Origin: Sediminibacillus terrae
GTDB taxonomy: Bacteria; Bacillota; Bacilli; Bacillales; Amphibacillaceae
Length of the DNA stretch: 64,000 nt
Assembly: GCF_009602435.1 (NCBI RefSeq)
Contig: NZ_VZDQ01000011.1
Coordinates: 558,001 to 622,000 of the forward strand
Direction of reading: 5' to 3'
How positions within the stretch are numbered: the first letter of the stretch is position 1; each line of letters begins with the position of its first letter. The position numbers were made by a program, and so were the translations under genes. Below the pieces are notes generated by a model. That model ran no database searches. It was not told where the DNA came from and worked only from the letters and a program-made list of their open reading frames with translations. Positions 34,818-45,126 of this stretch are shown here, piece after piece.

Positions 34818-35761
34818 AGCGGTGTTTCAAGCAGTCGGCGTTTACTTTCCTCCAGTTCCGCTATTTTTCGTTTTACATCTCCGGACAGTTCCTTCAGCTT
34901 GGCCACTGTCCGATCTGTTTCTCTTTTGACCGTGCTGACTTGTTCAAGCGAATCCTGGATTTGACCCTGGATGAACCAATCTGTTATCAGGCCGTCGAAA
35001 AAGTAATCCGCCACTGTCCAGCCGCCGGATATGGACACATCGACCGCAAACGAGTTACCGATATCATTCAGTTCATGTGAAAATTTTCGCAATAGCCGTT
35101 GGGCCTCGTGTACCTCGTTACTGGCATCGTCAATCCGTCCGTGTTTAATTGCCGTCGTTATCATTCCGCCGCCGAACATATCGAGCGTTCCCCAGTTTTC
35201 GGCACTGTGCAAAGATTCTTCCGCATTGGCAAGAGCCCTTGAAGCATCCCAGCCGGCAGCCAGCGCTTCTTGAATTTCTTTGGCGTCCGCCCGCAACTCA
35301 CCGATTGCTTCCGATAAATCAAGCAGCTCCTCTCCTGCCCGATGCCCATGGTCCAGCAAATACTTCTCTTTTTTCTCCAACAGACGGTCCACCTCTTTTT
35401 CCGGATAACCGAGGGTTTGAATTCTGTCAGAGAGCCGACTATGTTCCCGTTCCAATTCTTCCCTCGCAGTTCGCGCTTCCTTCCACTTTAATTGGGCTTC
35501 CAGGACCTCTTGCCGTTCTTTGTCAAGTACTTCTTCCTTCTTTCCGGCGATCGACATGAAAACACCTTTAAGGCTGACTCCCTCCAGTTTTTCCACATCG
35601 ATCTTTTCGTCTTCCAGTCTTCGTTTCATTCGGGCTTCCGTTTCCCGCAAATCTTGCAGCTGGGCCGTCATGACGGAAAGCTGGTTATCCAATTTTTGCT
35701 TCTCCCTCATTTTTTCTTTTTCGTTCATTAGTTGTTCTTGAAAATCAATCATCAAGTTCAT
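34814..35761 (-). CDS. Long coiled-coil protein of unknown function
   Basis: A 315-residue soluble protein dominated by heptads: residues about 5-60, 75-135 and 270-312 are coiled coil. Between them lies a globular, Gly-containing part (WGTLDMFGGGMITTAIKHGR at about 189-208, FAVDVSISGGWTVADYFFDG at about 238-257). AAGGGATGGG precedes the ATG. The glycine-rich middle part is well formed, not random linker, but I do not recognise it. It lies 19 bp downstream of the M48 protease gene and is probably co-transcribed with it. Confidence 0.75.
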   Translation of the reverse strand: MNLMIDFQEQLMNEKEKMREKQKLDNQLSVMTAQLQDLRETEARMKRRLEDEKIDVEKLEGVSLKGVFMSIAGKKEEVLDKERQEVLEAQLKWKEARTAREELEREHSRLSDRIQTLGYPEKEVDRLLEKKEKYLLDHGHRAGEELLDLSEAIGELRADAKEIQEALAAGWDASRALANAEESLHSAENWGTLDMFGGGMITTAIKHGRIDDASNEVHEAQRLLRKFSHELNDIGNSFAVDVSISGGWTVADYFFDGLITDWFIQGQIQDSLEQVSTVKRETDRTVAKLKELSGDVKRKIAELEESKRRLLETPL

Positions 35762-35780
35762 CCCATCCCTTCTCGTTTAT

Positions 35781-36995
35781 TTACGAAGAACTCCCCGAAT
35801 TGGTTTCACGATCAACCAGCTCTTCCTCAATCCGATCGATTCGCTCCTGAATCGGCGGATGACTGAACCGCAGCCACTCTATCCAGGAAGCTGGATCCAC
35901 ATCGCTCTTCGACTGCTCTGCCATCCGTCGAAAACTGGAAATACCCGCCCGCAGCTGGTCATTGTCGCTTTTCTCTACTGCATAACGATCTGCTGAAGCC
36001 TCGATTTGCCTGGAAACAGCTAATGAGAGCGGTTGTGCCGCACTAAGCAGCAATGAAAAAATCAACAGCAAAATCGGAACAGCTCGTAAATCATTCCCAC
36101 TATGGAGTGAATGTTTATTTAGCATATTCCGGCAGGCGACCCGGTAAAGCACCGCCCCGGCATAAAGCAGAAGCAAACTCAATACAAGATAACCCGCCAC
36201 TCCTATGTACACATGGTGCTTTACATAATGACCGATTTCATGGCTGAGAATAAACAGTACTTCCTCCTGCGGCATCCCTTTCAACGTCGTATCCCACAAG
36301 ACAATCCGGGCATTCCCCATTATTCCGGTGACATAGGCATTAAAAGTTGTAGTTTTTTGACTCATGTCTACTTGAAGAAGGGTAGCATCTTCCAATCCCG
36401 CTTTTTCTGTCAAGTCCTCGATTGCTGTACGGAGCGGTCCAGGCTCCATCACAGCGAAGTCCTCATATAGTGGATCGATCCAAACCGGCTGAATATACAC
36501 CACAAACACAGCTGCCGGAAGGGCAATCAGCCATAAACCGAACCACCAGTTTTTAAATCTGCCCATCAAAATCAACGCCACATAAATACCAACTGATAAA
36601 ACGAGCCAAAAGAACAAACTGTCCAGTCCAAGCTCATAGAACCAGTTTCCGATTGTTTGATTACTGGTTCCTTCTCTCCTGCTGATGGCAAACCAAATGA
36701 CAAGGAACGGAAGGCGAACGAACTGATAAGCGACAGTCAGCAGCAGTGTAAAAAGCAATGTCCTTGACCAAAGTCTTCCTGCGATCCGCTCGATCCTGTC
36801 CATCCAGACCATCGACCAGCCTTTTTTGATGATGACGTAAAGCAACAGCCACTCAAGTGGCAGCTTGGAAAAATACATAGCATGCGCCATAGCGGCGTAA
36901 TCGGAATCCCCAAACGTCTCCAAGGGATAAAAAAACAGGAAATAACCCCATACAATCATAAGAAAAAACAAATAAGCGGCCAGCAATTTTTTCAT
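35781..36995 (-). CDS. yhfN: M48-family membrane metallopeptidase (YhfN-like)
   Basis: A 404-residue membrane protease of the CAAX prenyl protease 1/Ste24 type. The zinc motif HEIGH (in LSHEIGHYVKHH) lies near residue 252, a downstream Glu ligand is in EASADRYAVEKS near 333, and there are about seven membrane helices before and around it. Family members degrade misfolded membrane proteins or process peptides; in Bacillus the substrate is unknown. GGCAGGAGG precedes the ATG. It follows lcfB on the same strand, as in the B. subtilis yhfL-yhfN region. Confidence 0.9.
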   Translation of the reverse strand: MKKLLAAYLFFLMIVWGYFLFFYPLETFGDSDYAAMAHAMYFSKLPLEWLLLYVIIKKGWSMVWMDRIERIAGRLWSRTLLFTLLLTVAYQFVRLPFLVIWFAISRREGTSNQTIGNWFYELGLDSLFFWLVLSVGIYVALILMGRFKNWWFGLWLIALPAAVFVVYIQPVWIDPLYEDFAVMEPGPLRTAIEDLTEKAGLEDATLLQVDMSQKTTTFNAYVTGIMGNARIVLWDTTLKGMPQEEVLFILSHEIGHYVKHHVYIGVAGYLVLSLLLLYAGAVLYRVACRNMLNKHSLHSGNDLRAVPILLLIFSLLLSAAQPLSLAVSRQIEASADRYAVEKSDNDQLRAGISSFRRMAEQSKSDVDPASWIEWLRFSHPPIQERIDRIEEELVDRETNSGSSS

Positions 36996-37099
36996 GTGGA
37001 CTTCCTCCTGCCGGAATTTTCATTCTTAGAAAAACGAATCCCCCACCATGCCGGCAGGAGATTCTTAAATTTTACCATATTCTTTTATTTGTCATCAGC

Positions 37100-38641
37100 T
37101 TATAACTCAGCCACTTTATCACGCAGCTGCTTTCGCAAAATTTTTCCCGTCGTGTTTTTCGGCAGTTCATCCAAGAACTCAACAACGGCAGGCACTTTAT
37201 ATTTAGCAAGCCGTTCTCCGCAAAAAGCGATGACATCCGCCTCTTTCAATGTATTGTTTTCTGTGACGACAAAGGTGACGACAGTCTCTCCCTGCTCAGG
37301 ATCCGGCATACCGACGACAGCTACTTCCGCAATATCGGGGTGCTCGTATAATACCTCTTCCACCTCGCGCGGATAGACATTGTAACCGCCGACCAAAATC
37401 ATATCCTTGCGCCTGTCAACGATATAAAAATAACCTTCATCATCCATTCTCGCCATATCTCCTGTATATAACCAACCGTCCCGCAGTACTGCTTCCGTTT
37501 CCTCCGGCAGCTTGTAGTATCCCGCCATTACATTTGGACCCCGGACGACTAATTCCCCAACTTCACCAGGCGGAAGCTCGTTCCCCAGCTCGTCTACCAC
37601 CTTATTCTCGACATTTTTAATGTTGGTACCGATGGAACCAGGTTTCCGTTCACGATCCAGTGGATTGAAACAAGTAACGGGCGATGCTTCCGACAAACCA
37701 TACCCTTCAGATACCATCACCCCGAATTTCTGTTCGAAATTCTTCAATAATGCCACTGGCATAGCAGCCCCGCCGGAAATACAAAGCCTGATGCTCTTGA
37801 AGTCATCCACATGCCCTCCAGGTGTTTGCAGCAAATAATTGTACATTGTCGGAACTCCGGCAAAGACGGTTGCCTTTTGCTCTTTTGCCAGTTTGAACAC
37901 TGCTTCAGGGGAAAACTTCGGTACAATCAACACTGTTCCCCCATTCATCAATGGCGCATTCAACGCTACCGTCAAACAGAAAACGTGGAACATTGGAAGG
38001 GCAGCAATAACTTTATCTCCACCATCCATTTCCAGGTAATCTGCCGTATCCTTGGCATTGGAATAAAGATTGCGATGTGTGAGCATTGCGCCTTTTGGTT
38101 TTCCCGTCGTACCCGAAGTATAGAGTACCAGCGCTACATCCTCTTCTCTAAGCTCCGGCCGGTCAAAGTGCATATTCCCAACTTCCATCATTTTTGAAAA
38201 CGATTTCATTTTTGCTGACAAGATGCCATCGGCTGTCTCGGTTCCAGCTCCTGTTTCCGCAATAATGACATGCTCTACCTCTTCGAGAACATCCGCCATC
38301 TGCACGAACTTTCCGGCAAGGATATCCATCGTGATGATTCCTTTGACGTCCCCGTTTTGCAAGATATACGACATTTCATCGGGCGTATAAATCGGATTGA
38401 TGGGAATGGCAATAACCCCTGCCCGCAACGCCCCGTATAATCCGATTACAAAATGCGGACTATTCCCGACAATCAGTGCGAGATGGTCTCCTTTTTGATA
38501 ACCAAGCTCTGACAGACTATCGGCAAATTTGTTGATCATGCCTTCCAATTCAAGATAACTCGTTTCGGTGCCTTCAAATATGTATGCCGTTTTCTCGGGA
38601 TGTTGTTTGGCAGTGATAGAAATTTGATCACTAATGTTCAT
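37100..38641 (-). CDS. lcfB: Long-chain fatty acid--CoA ligase (LcfB/YhfL)
   Basis: A 513-residue ANL-superfamily enzyme that activates fatty acids to acyl-CoA through an acyl-AMP. The P-loop-like motif is [16 protein letters not shown] near 150, [11 protein letters not shown] near 290 and [20 protein letters not shown] near 390; the final catalytic Lys is in [15 protein letters not shown] near 500. The Met at 38641 follows GGGGGAGGAG and gives the length of B. subtilis LcfB; a longer upstream frame is rejected. A FadR-type operator sits in the leader, so it should be derepressed by long-chain acyl-CoA. Confidence 0.95.
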   Translation of the reverse strand: MNISDQISITAKQHPEKTAYIFEGTETSYLELEGMINKFADSLSELGYQKGDHLALIVGNSPHFVIGLYGALRAGVIAIPINPIYTPDEMSYILQNGDVKGIITMDILAGKFVQMADVLEEVEHVIIAETGAGTETADGILSAKMKSFSKMMEVGNMHFDRPELREEDVALVLYTSGTTGKPKGAMLTHRNLYSNAKDTADYLEMDGGDKVIAALPMFHVFCLTVALNAPLMNGGTVLIVPKFSPEAVFKLAKEQKATVFAGVPTMYNYLLQTPGGHVDDFKSIRLCISGGAAMPVALLKNFEQKFGVMVSEGYGLSEASPVTCFNPLDRERKPGSIGTNIKNVENKVVDELGNELPPGEVGELVVRGPNVMAGYYKLPEETEAVLRDGWLYTGDMARMDDEGYFYIVDRRKDMILVGGYNVYPREVEEVLYEHPDIAEVAVVGMPDPEQGETVVTFVVTENNTLKEADVIAFCGERLAKYKVPAVVEFLDELPKNTTGKILRKQLRDKVAEL

Positions 38642-38655
38642 GATACTCCTCCCCC

Positions 38656-38719
38656 TGAATGAATGGTCATTCACTATGGCCTTAACTACTATTATAAGCC
38701 AAACCTTTTTTTCTAGCAA
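38656..38719 (-). promoter_or_regulatory. lcfB promoter and FadR operator
   Basis: On the minus strand TTGCTA (38714-38719), 17 bp, TATAAT (38691-38696). Downstream of the start, at 38656-38673, is TGAATGAATGGTCATTCA, which differs at one base from the B. subtilis FadR consensus TGAATGAMTANTCATTCA. The operator position between the start site and the ribosome binding site suggests a roadblock or start-site repression. Confidence 0.8.
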
Positions 38720-38854
38720 GAAGGCATTAGAAAAAACAGGGAACGCGGAAAGACAGATGAATGGCTCCACCCGGAGGGGATTGCATCCTCTACGAGAATC
38801 AGAGGACTTTAATTATTTTTCGACCGATTTGACTGGTATAGGAAAAGTTAAAAG

Positions 38855-38902
38855 AAAAAGCCGAACGGGTTCGAATTGAGCATTCGAATCATCGTTCGGC
38901 CT
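38855..38902 (-). terminator. Terminator of lplJ, dispersed hairpin family
   Basis: Minus strand GCCGAACG ... CGTTCGGC with an inner TTCGAAT/ATTCGAA stem, followed by TTTTTC. The region 38720-38854 between it and the lcfB promoter holds no gene. Confidence 0.8.
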
Positions 38903-38929
38903 ATGACTTGTGTGCTTTTCTACAATAAC

Positions 38930-39925
38930 TCAATAAATTAAATCAACAAACTCTTCTCGAGTGATTTTGCCAAGATAATGGCTGATATCGATGCCGGTCA
39001 ATGCTTCTTCGATTGCCTGGCGGTTATAGCGGACACCGGTAAGCTTTGCTTCAACATCCTCAATATCTCCTACACCGAAGAAATCGCCGTAAATTTTCAC
39101 ATTTTCAATCGTGCCTTTTTTGACATCAAGCCGAACATCGACAGAACCTGCCGGAAACTTATGGGACTGTTGAATATTAAATGCAGGAGAACGGCCGTAA
39201 TTCCAATCCCAACGCTGGTAACGCTCTTCAGAAAGCTGATGGATATTCTTCCAGTCTTCCTCTGTCAGTTTATACTGCGGAACGTCTTTGACATCTTCTA
39301 CATCGAAAATGTAACGCAGGATCAATGCTTTAAACTCATCCATCGTGATCTTTTCATCAAGAAATTCGGATATGTTGGCCACACGGCTGCGAATCGATTT
39401 TATTCCCTTGGATTTAATTTTTTCCATTTTGACATTCAAAGCCGAAACAACATTTTCAATTTCGGAATCAAGCATCAGTGTACCATGGCTGAACATCCGG
39501 CCTCTCGTAGAAAACTGGGCATTTCCGGAAATTTTTCTTCCATCCACCACAATATCGTTGCGTCCCTTAAGCTCGGCTTTAACGCCAAGCTTTTGCAACG
39601 CATCGGTCACCGGCTCGGTGAATTTCGCAAAGTCATGGAAGCTGTTGCCATCATCTTTGGTAATAAAACTGAAGTTCAAGTTACCTTCGTCATGGTAAAC
39701 TGCTCCGCCTCCCGAAAGTCTGCGAACAACGTGAATCCCGTTGGAGTCTACATAATTGGTGTTGATTTCCTCAATGGTATTTTGGTTTTTTCCGATGATA
39801 ATAGAAGGCTCATTAATATAGAACAGTAAATATGTATCATCTGCTCCGAAGTTTTTCAGAATATATTCTTCTATCGCTAAATTGATATGTGGATCGGTAA
39901 TACCCTCGTTATCGATAAACAACAT
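38930..39925 (-). CDS. lplJ: Lipoate--protein ligase
   Basis: A 331-residue LplJ/LplA-type ligase that attaches free lipoate to 2-oxoacid dehydrogenase and GcvH lipoyl domains using ATP. The hallmark RRLSGGGAVYHDEGNLNFSF lies near residues 70-89, the catalytic Lys is in DGRKISGNAQ near 130, and the C-terminal accessory domain is present. AAGGAGG precedes the ATG. It lies between lcfB and yhfI, as in B. subtilis (yhfJ). Confidence 0.94.
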   Translation of the reverse strand: MLFIDNEGITDPHINLAIEEYILKNFGADDTYLLFYINEPSIIIGKNQNTIEEINTNYVDSNGIHVVRRLSGGGAVYHDEGNLNFSFITKDDGNSFHDFAKFTEPVTDALQKLGVKAELKGRNDIVVDGRKISGNAQFSTRGRMFSHGTLMLDSEIENVVSALNVKMEKIKSKGIKSIRSRVANISEFLDEKITMDEFKALILRYIFDVEDVKDVPQYKLTEEDWKNIHQLSEERYQRWDWNYGRSPAFNIQQSHKFPAGSVDVRLDVKKGTIENVKIYGDFFGVGDIEDVEAKLTGVRYNRQAIEEALTGIDISHYLGKITREEFVDLIY

Positions 39926-40000
39926 GATTATATCCTCCTTATTGCTTGTCTTTTCTTATTTTATCGAAAGTCGCAGACAAGAGCAATCCATGGGACTTTT

Positions 40001-40732
40001 TTACCCTTGCCATGTCCATCCCTCATAAGCCAACTGGATGGATCCCTCAAATTGCTGCCTGGCTTCTGTAACTAAATCCTGTCTATCTCCAAAGTGGGGG
40101 AGGTGTGTGAGAAGCAGTTGTTTTACATTTGCGGAAGCAGCAAGTCGACCGCATTGAGCGCTCGTCATATGTCCCGCTTTGGCGGCGTCCTGTCCATGGT
40201 AAAAACTGCACTCACTGATAAGCAAATCGGCATCGCTGCTGAACCGTACCAATTTCTGATCAAAGCTACTATCCGCTGTGTAGACGATTTCTTGCTTTCC
40301 GTTGCTAATCCGTATCGCAAAGCATGGAACCGGATGTGTTGTCCTTTGAAAGGTGAACTGGAAAGGGCCGATTTCCAACGTATCATCATACTGATAAGCA
40401 ATTCCTTCGGTAAATTGGTGGGTCAGAGCGGAAAAACCTGTTTCATCTTCGCCATGTCCGTAAATCGTCAGTTTATCGTTCGTTCGATGCAGACTGTTCT
40501 GAACCAGCCAGCTGTACTGCAACACCCCGATATCTGCTATATGATCTTGGTGGTAATGGGACAAAACAACTGCATCAAGGCCCTTTACATCGACAAAACG
40601 TTGCAGCCTGGAAAGCGCACCACTGCCACAATCAATCAAACACCGAAAACCATCCTGCTCGAGAAGATAGGCAGAAGTGGCTTCTCCTTTCTCCGGATAT
40701 GCTCCCCAATAGCCAATCACTGTCCATTTCAT
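40001..40732 (-). CDS. yhfI: MBL-fold metallohydrolase YhfI
   Basis: A 243-residue metallo-beta-lactamase-fold protein related to RNase Z and YhfI. The metal motif is LSHYHQDHIADI near 58-69, with further His/Asp ligands in MTSAQCGRLA and LLTHLPHFGD near the C-terminus. The Met at 40732 gives MKWTVIGYWG, the family start, with AGAGGTGA seven bases upstream; an ATG two codons earlier is too close to that site. The substrate is unknown. It is divergent from the small zinc-ribbon gene yhfH. Confidence 0.9.
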   Translation of the reverse strand: MKWTVIGYWGAYPEKGEATSAYLLEQDGFRCLIDCGSGALSRLQRFVDVKGLDAVVLSHYHQDHIADIGVLQYSWLVQNSLHRTNDKLTIYGHGEDETGFSALTHQFTEGIAYQYDDTLEIGPFQFTFQRTTHPVPCFAIRISNGKQEIVYTADSSFDQKLVRFSSDADLLISECSFYHGQDAAKAGHMTSAQCGRLAASANVKQLLLTHLPHFGDRQDLVTEARQQFEGSIQLAYEGWTWQG

Positions 40733-40831
40733 GGGCATTCACCTCTTTTAAATTGTTATGAAACAGATGGTTGATTTTTTAAACCTGTTATAATACAATA
40801 AAACCACAACAACATGTGGAGGGGATTTTCT

Positions 40832-40960
40832 TTGCTGAGCATTGTGGAATTTTTTAAAAACCTGCCGCGAAAAAAGTGTCACAATTGTGGAAAAGAAATA
40901 CTCGAAAAAGCCGATTGTTACGGTAATTTATGTGACCATTGCGATCACCCCGCCAGATAA
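40832..40960 (+). CDS. yhfH: YhfH, small zinc-ribbon protein
   Basis: A 42-residue protein with a TTG start, easily missed by ORF callers. GGAGGGG lies 7-13 nt upstream and an extended -10 (TGTTATAAT, 40786-40794) further upstream. The sequence has CHNCGKE near 16-22 and five Cys overall (CxxC ... C ... CxxC), giving a zinc-ribbon pattern. The YhfH family is widespread in Bacillaceae next to yhfI, with unknown function. It ends at a strong terminator. Confidence 0.85.
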   Translation: MLSIVEFFKNLPRKKCHNCGKEILEKADCYGNLCDHCDHPAR

Positions 40961-40996
40961 AGAGCCGGAAACTCACCACTCAAAGCCAACATATCC

Positions 40997-41031
40997 AGCT
41001 TGCAGAAAGTTTCTGCAAGCTTTCCTTTTTT
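40997..41031 (+). terminator. Terminator of yhfH
   Basis: AGCTTGCAGAAA pairs perfectly with TTTCTGCAAGCT and is followed by a T-rich run. Confidence 0.85.
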
Positions 41032-41113
41032 GCTTCAGGCTGGATGCCTCAATGCTGCATACAATCACAATTTCTCTGTGGTACCAGGTTGGACGCTACG
41101 CTATAAAGTGACC

Positions 41114-41665
41114 GGGACAAAAGCATGGCCACCAAAGCAAAAACCAATCAAATTCGCTCTTTTTTTACTTGTGTGTTCCAGCTTTATTTTTCCTGTTGGT
41201 TGATTCGTGCTTCGCATCGCTACGTTTTCGTGGTCTGGTATCCACATATCAGGACAAAATGAAACTAAACAGTGACGAAGACGAAAAATCAACAGGGGGT
41301 ACTTCAGAAATAAGAGATAAGATCAACAGCATAAGAAAGAAAATACTCTTCGCTTCCATGCCGTTTAGCTTCCTCTCCATAACAGCAATAGACAAAACGG
41401 AAATTACGCCAGAAAAGAAACCATCCTCATTCAACGGAGGCAAGGTGCGTAGACTCCTGCGGGATGAGCGGGAGCTGAAGATCCAATTGGCAAAACGGTT
41501 TGCTTTGCCAAGTTAGCTGAAGCCGTCCCCGCGGAAAGCGAAGTACCTTGCCGGAGTGGAGCGCGATTCAGACGAGAAGGATAAAAATGGTTTGCTTCTT
41601 CTAACAAAAACCGAACGAATTCATTCATCGTTCGGTTTTTGTATTGGTCGCTATGCTGTTGTCCC
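41114..41665 (+). mobile_element. MITE-like non-coding element, copy B (552 bp)
   Basis: It starts GGGACAAAAGCATGGCCACC and ends with the inverse TATTGGTCGCTATGCTGTTGTCCC. Most of its length aligns by eye with copy A, including the 128-bp core at 41432-41559 and the GTGACGAAGACGAAAAATCA block. The right end holds a hairpin terminator (41607-41640) for hemY on the minus strand. Short open frames inside lack ribosome binding sites and are not called. Together with the yhfH terminator it fills the 40961-41683 gap. Confidence 0.8.
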
Positions 41666-41683
41666 AGCTCTTTTTTCGTTTCT

Positions 41684-43102
41684 TTATCTTTGATGATGTA
41701 AGAATGACAACACCTGCTCAACCGCAGCTTCGCCCTGATCGATACAGTCAGGAATACCGATTCCTTCATAGGAACTACCCGCCAAAAATAAACCGGGAAG
41801 GTCTGCTTCCATCTTAGCACGGACATGATTCAAACGGTCTTTATGTCCAACTGCATATTGTGGCATAGCATTTTTCCAACGGCTCACCACGGCAAATTCC
41901 GGTTCCTTGGTAATTTTCATGATTTTCTTTAAATCATGAAGCACAATGTCGACAATTTCCTGATCTGATAGATCAACTACCTGCTCATCCCCTGGCCTGC
42001 CGATATAACAACGAAGTAGTGCTTTGCCCTCAGGCGCAGATTGCGGCCACTTTTTATGGGTCCATGTGCAAGCAGTGATCCTATAATCACTGTTTCGGGA
42101 TACGACAAACCCTGTACCATCGACATCTTTTTTGAATGCAGACTGGTCAAAGGCTAAAGCGACGTTGGCAACAGATGTAGCCGGCATTTCTTTGAACGCA
42201 TCCATGAACTCATATTGACTGAGCATCCGTCTAGCTGCAAAGTGCGGTGTCGCCATCACTACCGAATCAGCTTGGACAACGGTCCCATCACTGAGCAGCA
42301 GATGATAATGGTCATCCTTCTGTTCAATATGGTCCACCCCTGTCCCTTTCACGACCGTTCCCGGCTCAAGCTTGTGTTCTACAGCGTCCACCAAGGATTC
42401 GAGGCCATTTTTAAGCGAATAAAACATGCTTGGCTTTTTCCCTTTGTTATTTTTCTTCTTCGGCACAGTCTTACGCAAGCCTTTTACCAGGCTGCGGTGC
42501 TCCTGCTCCAACTCGTAAAAGTTAGGGAATGTCGCCATCAGGCTAAGTTCGTCGATATCTCCGGCATATATACCGGAAAGTAGCGGCTCCACCAGATTTT
42601 CGACCAGCTCATCGCCGAAACGACGACGGAAAAACAAACCTAACGATTGATCACCGGTCTGTTTTCCTTTTGGCCTGATAAAATCCAATCCGGCCCGCAG
42701 TTTCCCTTTGGCAGAAAAAATGCCAGAAAACAAAAATGGACTTACTTGAGTGGGAATGCCCATATAAGAACCGCCCGGCATTTTATGCAGCTTCTTGTCT
42801 ACTAAAATATACGACTGACCGGTTCCATTCTTTATCAAATCATCCTCCAAGCCTGCTTCCTTTACCAAACGTGCCGCAGAAGGCTTACGAATCAAAAACG
42901 AGTCTGGGCCGCGTTCGAACGTATAGCCATCGCGTTTGACAGATTTGATTTTCCCGCCGAGACGATCGCTTGCTTCCACAAGCTTCACTTTATATGGAAG
43001 CTGTTCTTCTTTTATCTTTTTCTGTAAGTAATAGGCAGCAGTCAGGCCGGTGATACCCCCGCCGATGATAGCAATTTGCTTCGATTCACGCATGTTGATC
43101 AT
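41684..43102 (-). CDS. hemY: Coproporphyrinogen/protoporphyrinogen oxidase HemY
   Basis: A 472-residue FAD enzyme; in Firmicutes HemY (CgoX) oxidises coproporphyrinogen III to coproporphyrin III. The dinucleotide motif [18 protein letters not shown] is near residues 11-28 and a C-terminal FAD contact [19 protein letters not shown] is near 440. It is the last gene of hemEHY. The start overlaps the hemH end: ATG at 43102 or at 43093, with no independent ribosome binding site, so translation is probably coupled. Confidence 0.95.
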   Translation of the reverse strand: MINMRESKQIAIIGGGITGLTAAYYLQKKIKEEQLPYKVKLVEASDRLGGKIKSVKRDGYTFERGPDSFLIRKPSAARLVKEAGLEDDLIKNGTGQSYILVDKKLHKMPGGSYMGIPTQVSPFLFSGIFSAKGKLRAGLDFIRPKGKQTGDQSLGLFFRRRFGDELVENLVEPLLSGIYAGDIDELSLMATFPNFYELEQEHRSLVKGLRKTVPKKKNNKGKKPSMFYSLKNGLESLVDAVEHKLEPGTVVKGTGVDHIEQKDDHYHLLLSDGTVVQADSVVMATPHFAARRMLSQYEFMDAFKEMPATSVANVALAFDQSAFKKDVDGTGFVVSRNSDYRITACTWTHKKWPQSAPEGKALLRCYIGRPGDEQVVDLSDQEIVDIVLHDLKKIMKITKEPEFAVVSRWKNAMPQYAVGHKDRLNHVRAKMEADLPGLFLAGSSYEGIGIPDCIDQGEAAVEQVLSFLHHQR

Positions 43103-44036
43103 TACTTTGACGGTATTTCCGCAAAACTACATCTGCCAAGGTATGAAGGAATTCCGGCTTTGCGTTCGGCATTTCCGGACGGTAGTAGTTCGCGCCCAGT
43201 TCGTCACATACGACCTTGCATTCATAATCATTGTCATATAATACTTCCAAATGGTTGACGACAAATCCAACCGGGGCATAAACAAAAGAACGATAGCCTT
43301 TTTCATGATAAAGCTCCCTTGTCAAGTCCTGAACATCCGGGCCCAACCAAGGATCCGGAGTGTTCCCCTCGCTTTGCCAGCCCAATTCGTACTGTTCAAT
43401 GCCAGTAGCTTCCGAAATCAGCTCGGCAGTCCGTTTCAATTGATCTGGATAAGGGTCGCCATGTTCCAGAATCTTTTCAGGAAGACTATGTGCCGAAACG
43501 ACCAAAACAGCTTTCTCTTTTTCCTGCTCGTCCATTTGACCGTAAACTTTGGAAATAGCTTTTACCCAGTAATCGATAAAGCCTGGTTCATCATACCAGC
43601 TTTCGACCGAGGTGATTTGCGGTCTGCCGTGTTTTTCTGCTTCCTTCTGAGCGCGGCCGTTATATGACTTCACACTGAAAGTGGAATAGTGTGGAGCCAG
43701 CACCAATGATACAGCTTCTTCGATTCCATCAGCCGCCATCTGCCCGACTGCATCCTCGATAAACGGTTCGATGTGCTTCAAGCCAAGGTAATGGACGAAT
43801 TCCACTTCATCTTGGATTTCATTGAGACGGTCTTCGATGCCTTGCGCCTGTTGTTTGGTGATTTCTGCCAGCGGTGAAATACCGCCGATAGCCCGATACC
43901 TTTCGGTCAAATCCTCCAGCATTTCCGGTGTCGGCTTTCTGCCGTGCCGGATGTCTGTATAATAGCGTTCAATGTCTTCTTCTTTATATGGCGTACCATA
44001 AGCCATTACCAGTAAACCAATTTTTTTCTTTGCCAC
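43086..44036 (-). CDS. hemH: Ferrochelatase HemH (coproporphyrin ferrochelatase)
   Basis: A 316-residue ferrochelatase that inserts iron into coproporphyrin III in the Gram-positive haem route. It begins with [20 protein letters not shown], has the catalytic His in [11 protein letters not shown] near 185 and the acidic [19 protein letters not shown] segment near 270. It uses a GTG start at 44036 with AGAGGTG eight bases upstream. It is the middle gene of hemEHY, overlapping hemY. Confidence 0.96.
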   Translation of the reverse strand: MAKKKIGLLVMAYGTPYKEEDIERYYTDIRHGRKPTPEMLEDLTERYRAIGGISPLAEITKQQAQGIEDRLNEIQDEVEFVHYLGLKHIEPFIEDAVGQMAADGIEEAVSLVLAPHYSTFSVKSYNGRAQKEAEKHGRPQITSVESWYDEPGFIDYWVKAISKVYGQMDEQEKEKAVLVVSAHSLPEKILEHGDPYPDQLKRTAELISEATGIEQYELGWQSEGNTPDPWLGPDVQDLTRELYHEKGYRSFVYAPVGFVVNHLEVLYDNDYECKVVCDELGANYYRPEMPNAKPEFLHTLADVVLRKYRQSNDQHA

Positions 44037-44088
44037 TTTCCAACACCTCTTAGCTTTTTATCTCTTATTCCTAATTTCTCTATTACCG

Positions 44089-45126
44089 TTATTTGCGGCG
44101 GGAGTAATCATGGATGAAATCTGTCAGCCTTTTCAAGGTTGCCGGTTCGATTTCCGGCGTCACACCATGACCTAAGTTAAAGACAAAGCCCGGTTGGCCT
44201 TCCGCTTCATCCAAAATCGCCTGCGCTTTCATTTCCGTTGCCTTCCAGTCTGAAACGAGCAGAGCCGGATCAAGGTTACCTTGCAGTGTTTTGGCAATTC
44301 CCATTTCCCGTGCCTCCGTAACCGAAGTCCGCCAATCGAGACCGAGGACATCAACCGGAAGATCATTCCATTCCAAAATCAGATGGCGTGCCCCTACCCC
44401 AAACAAAATCAATGGAACACCCTCACTTTTTAGTTCTGAAAAAATCCGCTGCATCACCGGTTTGATGTATTCTCGGTAATCAGCTGCATGCAAGGTGCCT
44501 ACCCATGAGTCAAAAATTTGGAAGGCTTTCGCGCCAGCCTGTATTTGCGCCTTTGCATACGTGATTGTCATGTCGGCCAGCTTATCCATCAATGCAAACC
44601 ATGCTGCTGGGTCGCTATACATCATCGCTTTGGTTTTATGGTAATTCTTTGATGGTCCGCCTTCAATCATATAGCTTGCCAACGTGAACGGTGCGCCGCT
44701 GAACCCGATCAATGGTACATCCAGTTGCTCTTCTGCAAGAAGTCTGATTGTCTCCAGTACATAAGGCACATCGGAGACAGGATCAATCGCTCCGAGTTTT
44801 TCCACATCGCTCTTGGACCGAATCGGCTTGTCGATCACCGGTCCGATACCCGACTTGATTTCCACATCTACCCCAATGGCCGGAAGCGGCGACATGATGT
44901 CTTTGTATAAAATCGCGGCGTCGACCCCATAGTGTTCGACCGGAAGTCTTGTCACATATGCGCAAAGCTCTGGTTGATGGGTAATTTCAAACAGTGAGTA
45001 TTTTTCTTTTAACTCCCGGTATTCTTTCTGTGACCGTCCCGCCTGTCGCATATACCATACAGGCGTATAGTCGGTCGGTTCCCCCCTGAATGCTTTCAGG
45101 ATTGTATCATTGATTGTTCTTGCCAT
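44089..45126 (-). CDS. hemE: Uroporphyrinogen decarboxylase
   Basis: A 345-residue enzyme converting uroporphyrinogen III to coproporphyrinogen [23 protein letters not shown] near residues 22-41 holds the conserved Arg residues, the catalytic Asp is in [11 protein letters not shown] near 75, and [13 protein letters not shown] lies near the C-terminus. The ATG at 45126 is well spaced from AAAGGGTGA; a GTG three codons earlier is not. It is the first gene of the hem operon, with hemH starting 52 bp after its stop. Confidence 0.96.
   Translation of the reverse strand: MARTINDTILKAFRGEPTDYTPVWYMRQAGRSQKEYRELKEKYSLFEITHQPELCAYVTRLPVEHYGVDAAILYKDIMSPLPAIGVDVEIKSGIGPVIDKPIRSKSDVEKLGAIDPVSDVPYVLETIRLLAEEQLDVPLIGFSGAPFTLASYMIEGGPSKNYHKTKAMMYSDPAAWFALMDKLADMTITYAKAQIQAGAKAFQIFDSWVGTLHAADYREYIKPVMQRIFSELKSEGVPLILFGVGARHLILEWNDLPVDVLGLDWRTSVTEAREMGIAKTLQGNLDPALLVSDWKATEMKAQAILDEAEGQPGFVFNLGHGVTPEIEPATLKRLTDFIHDYSRRK

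Noticed and set aside
41169-41516. 115-codon plus-strand ORF inside element copy B
   Set aside because: The frame is not kept in copy A at the matching position, as expected for a non-coding element.
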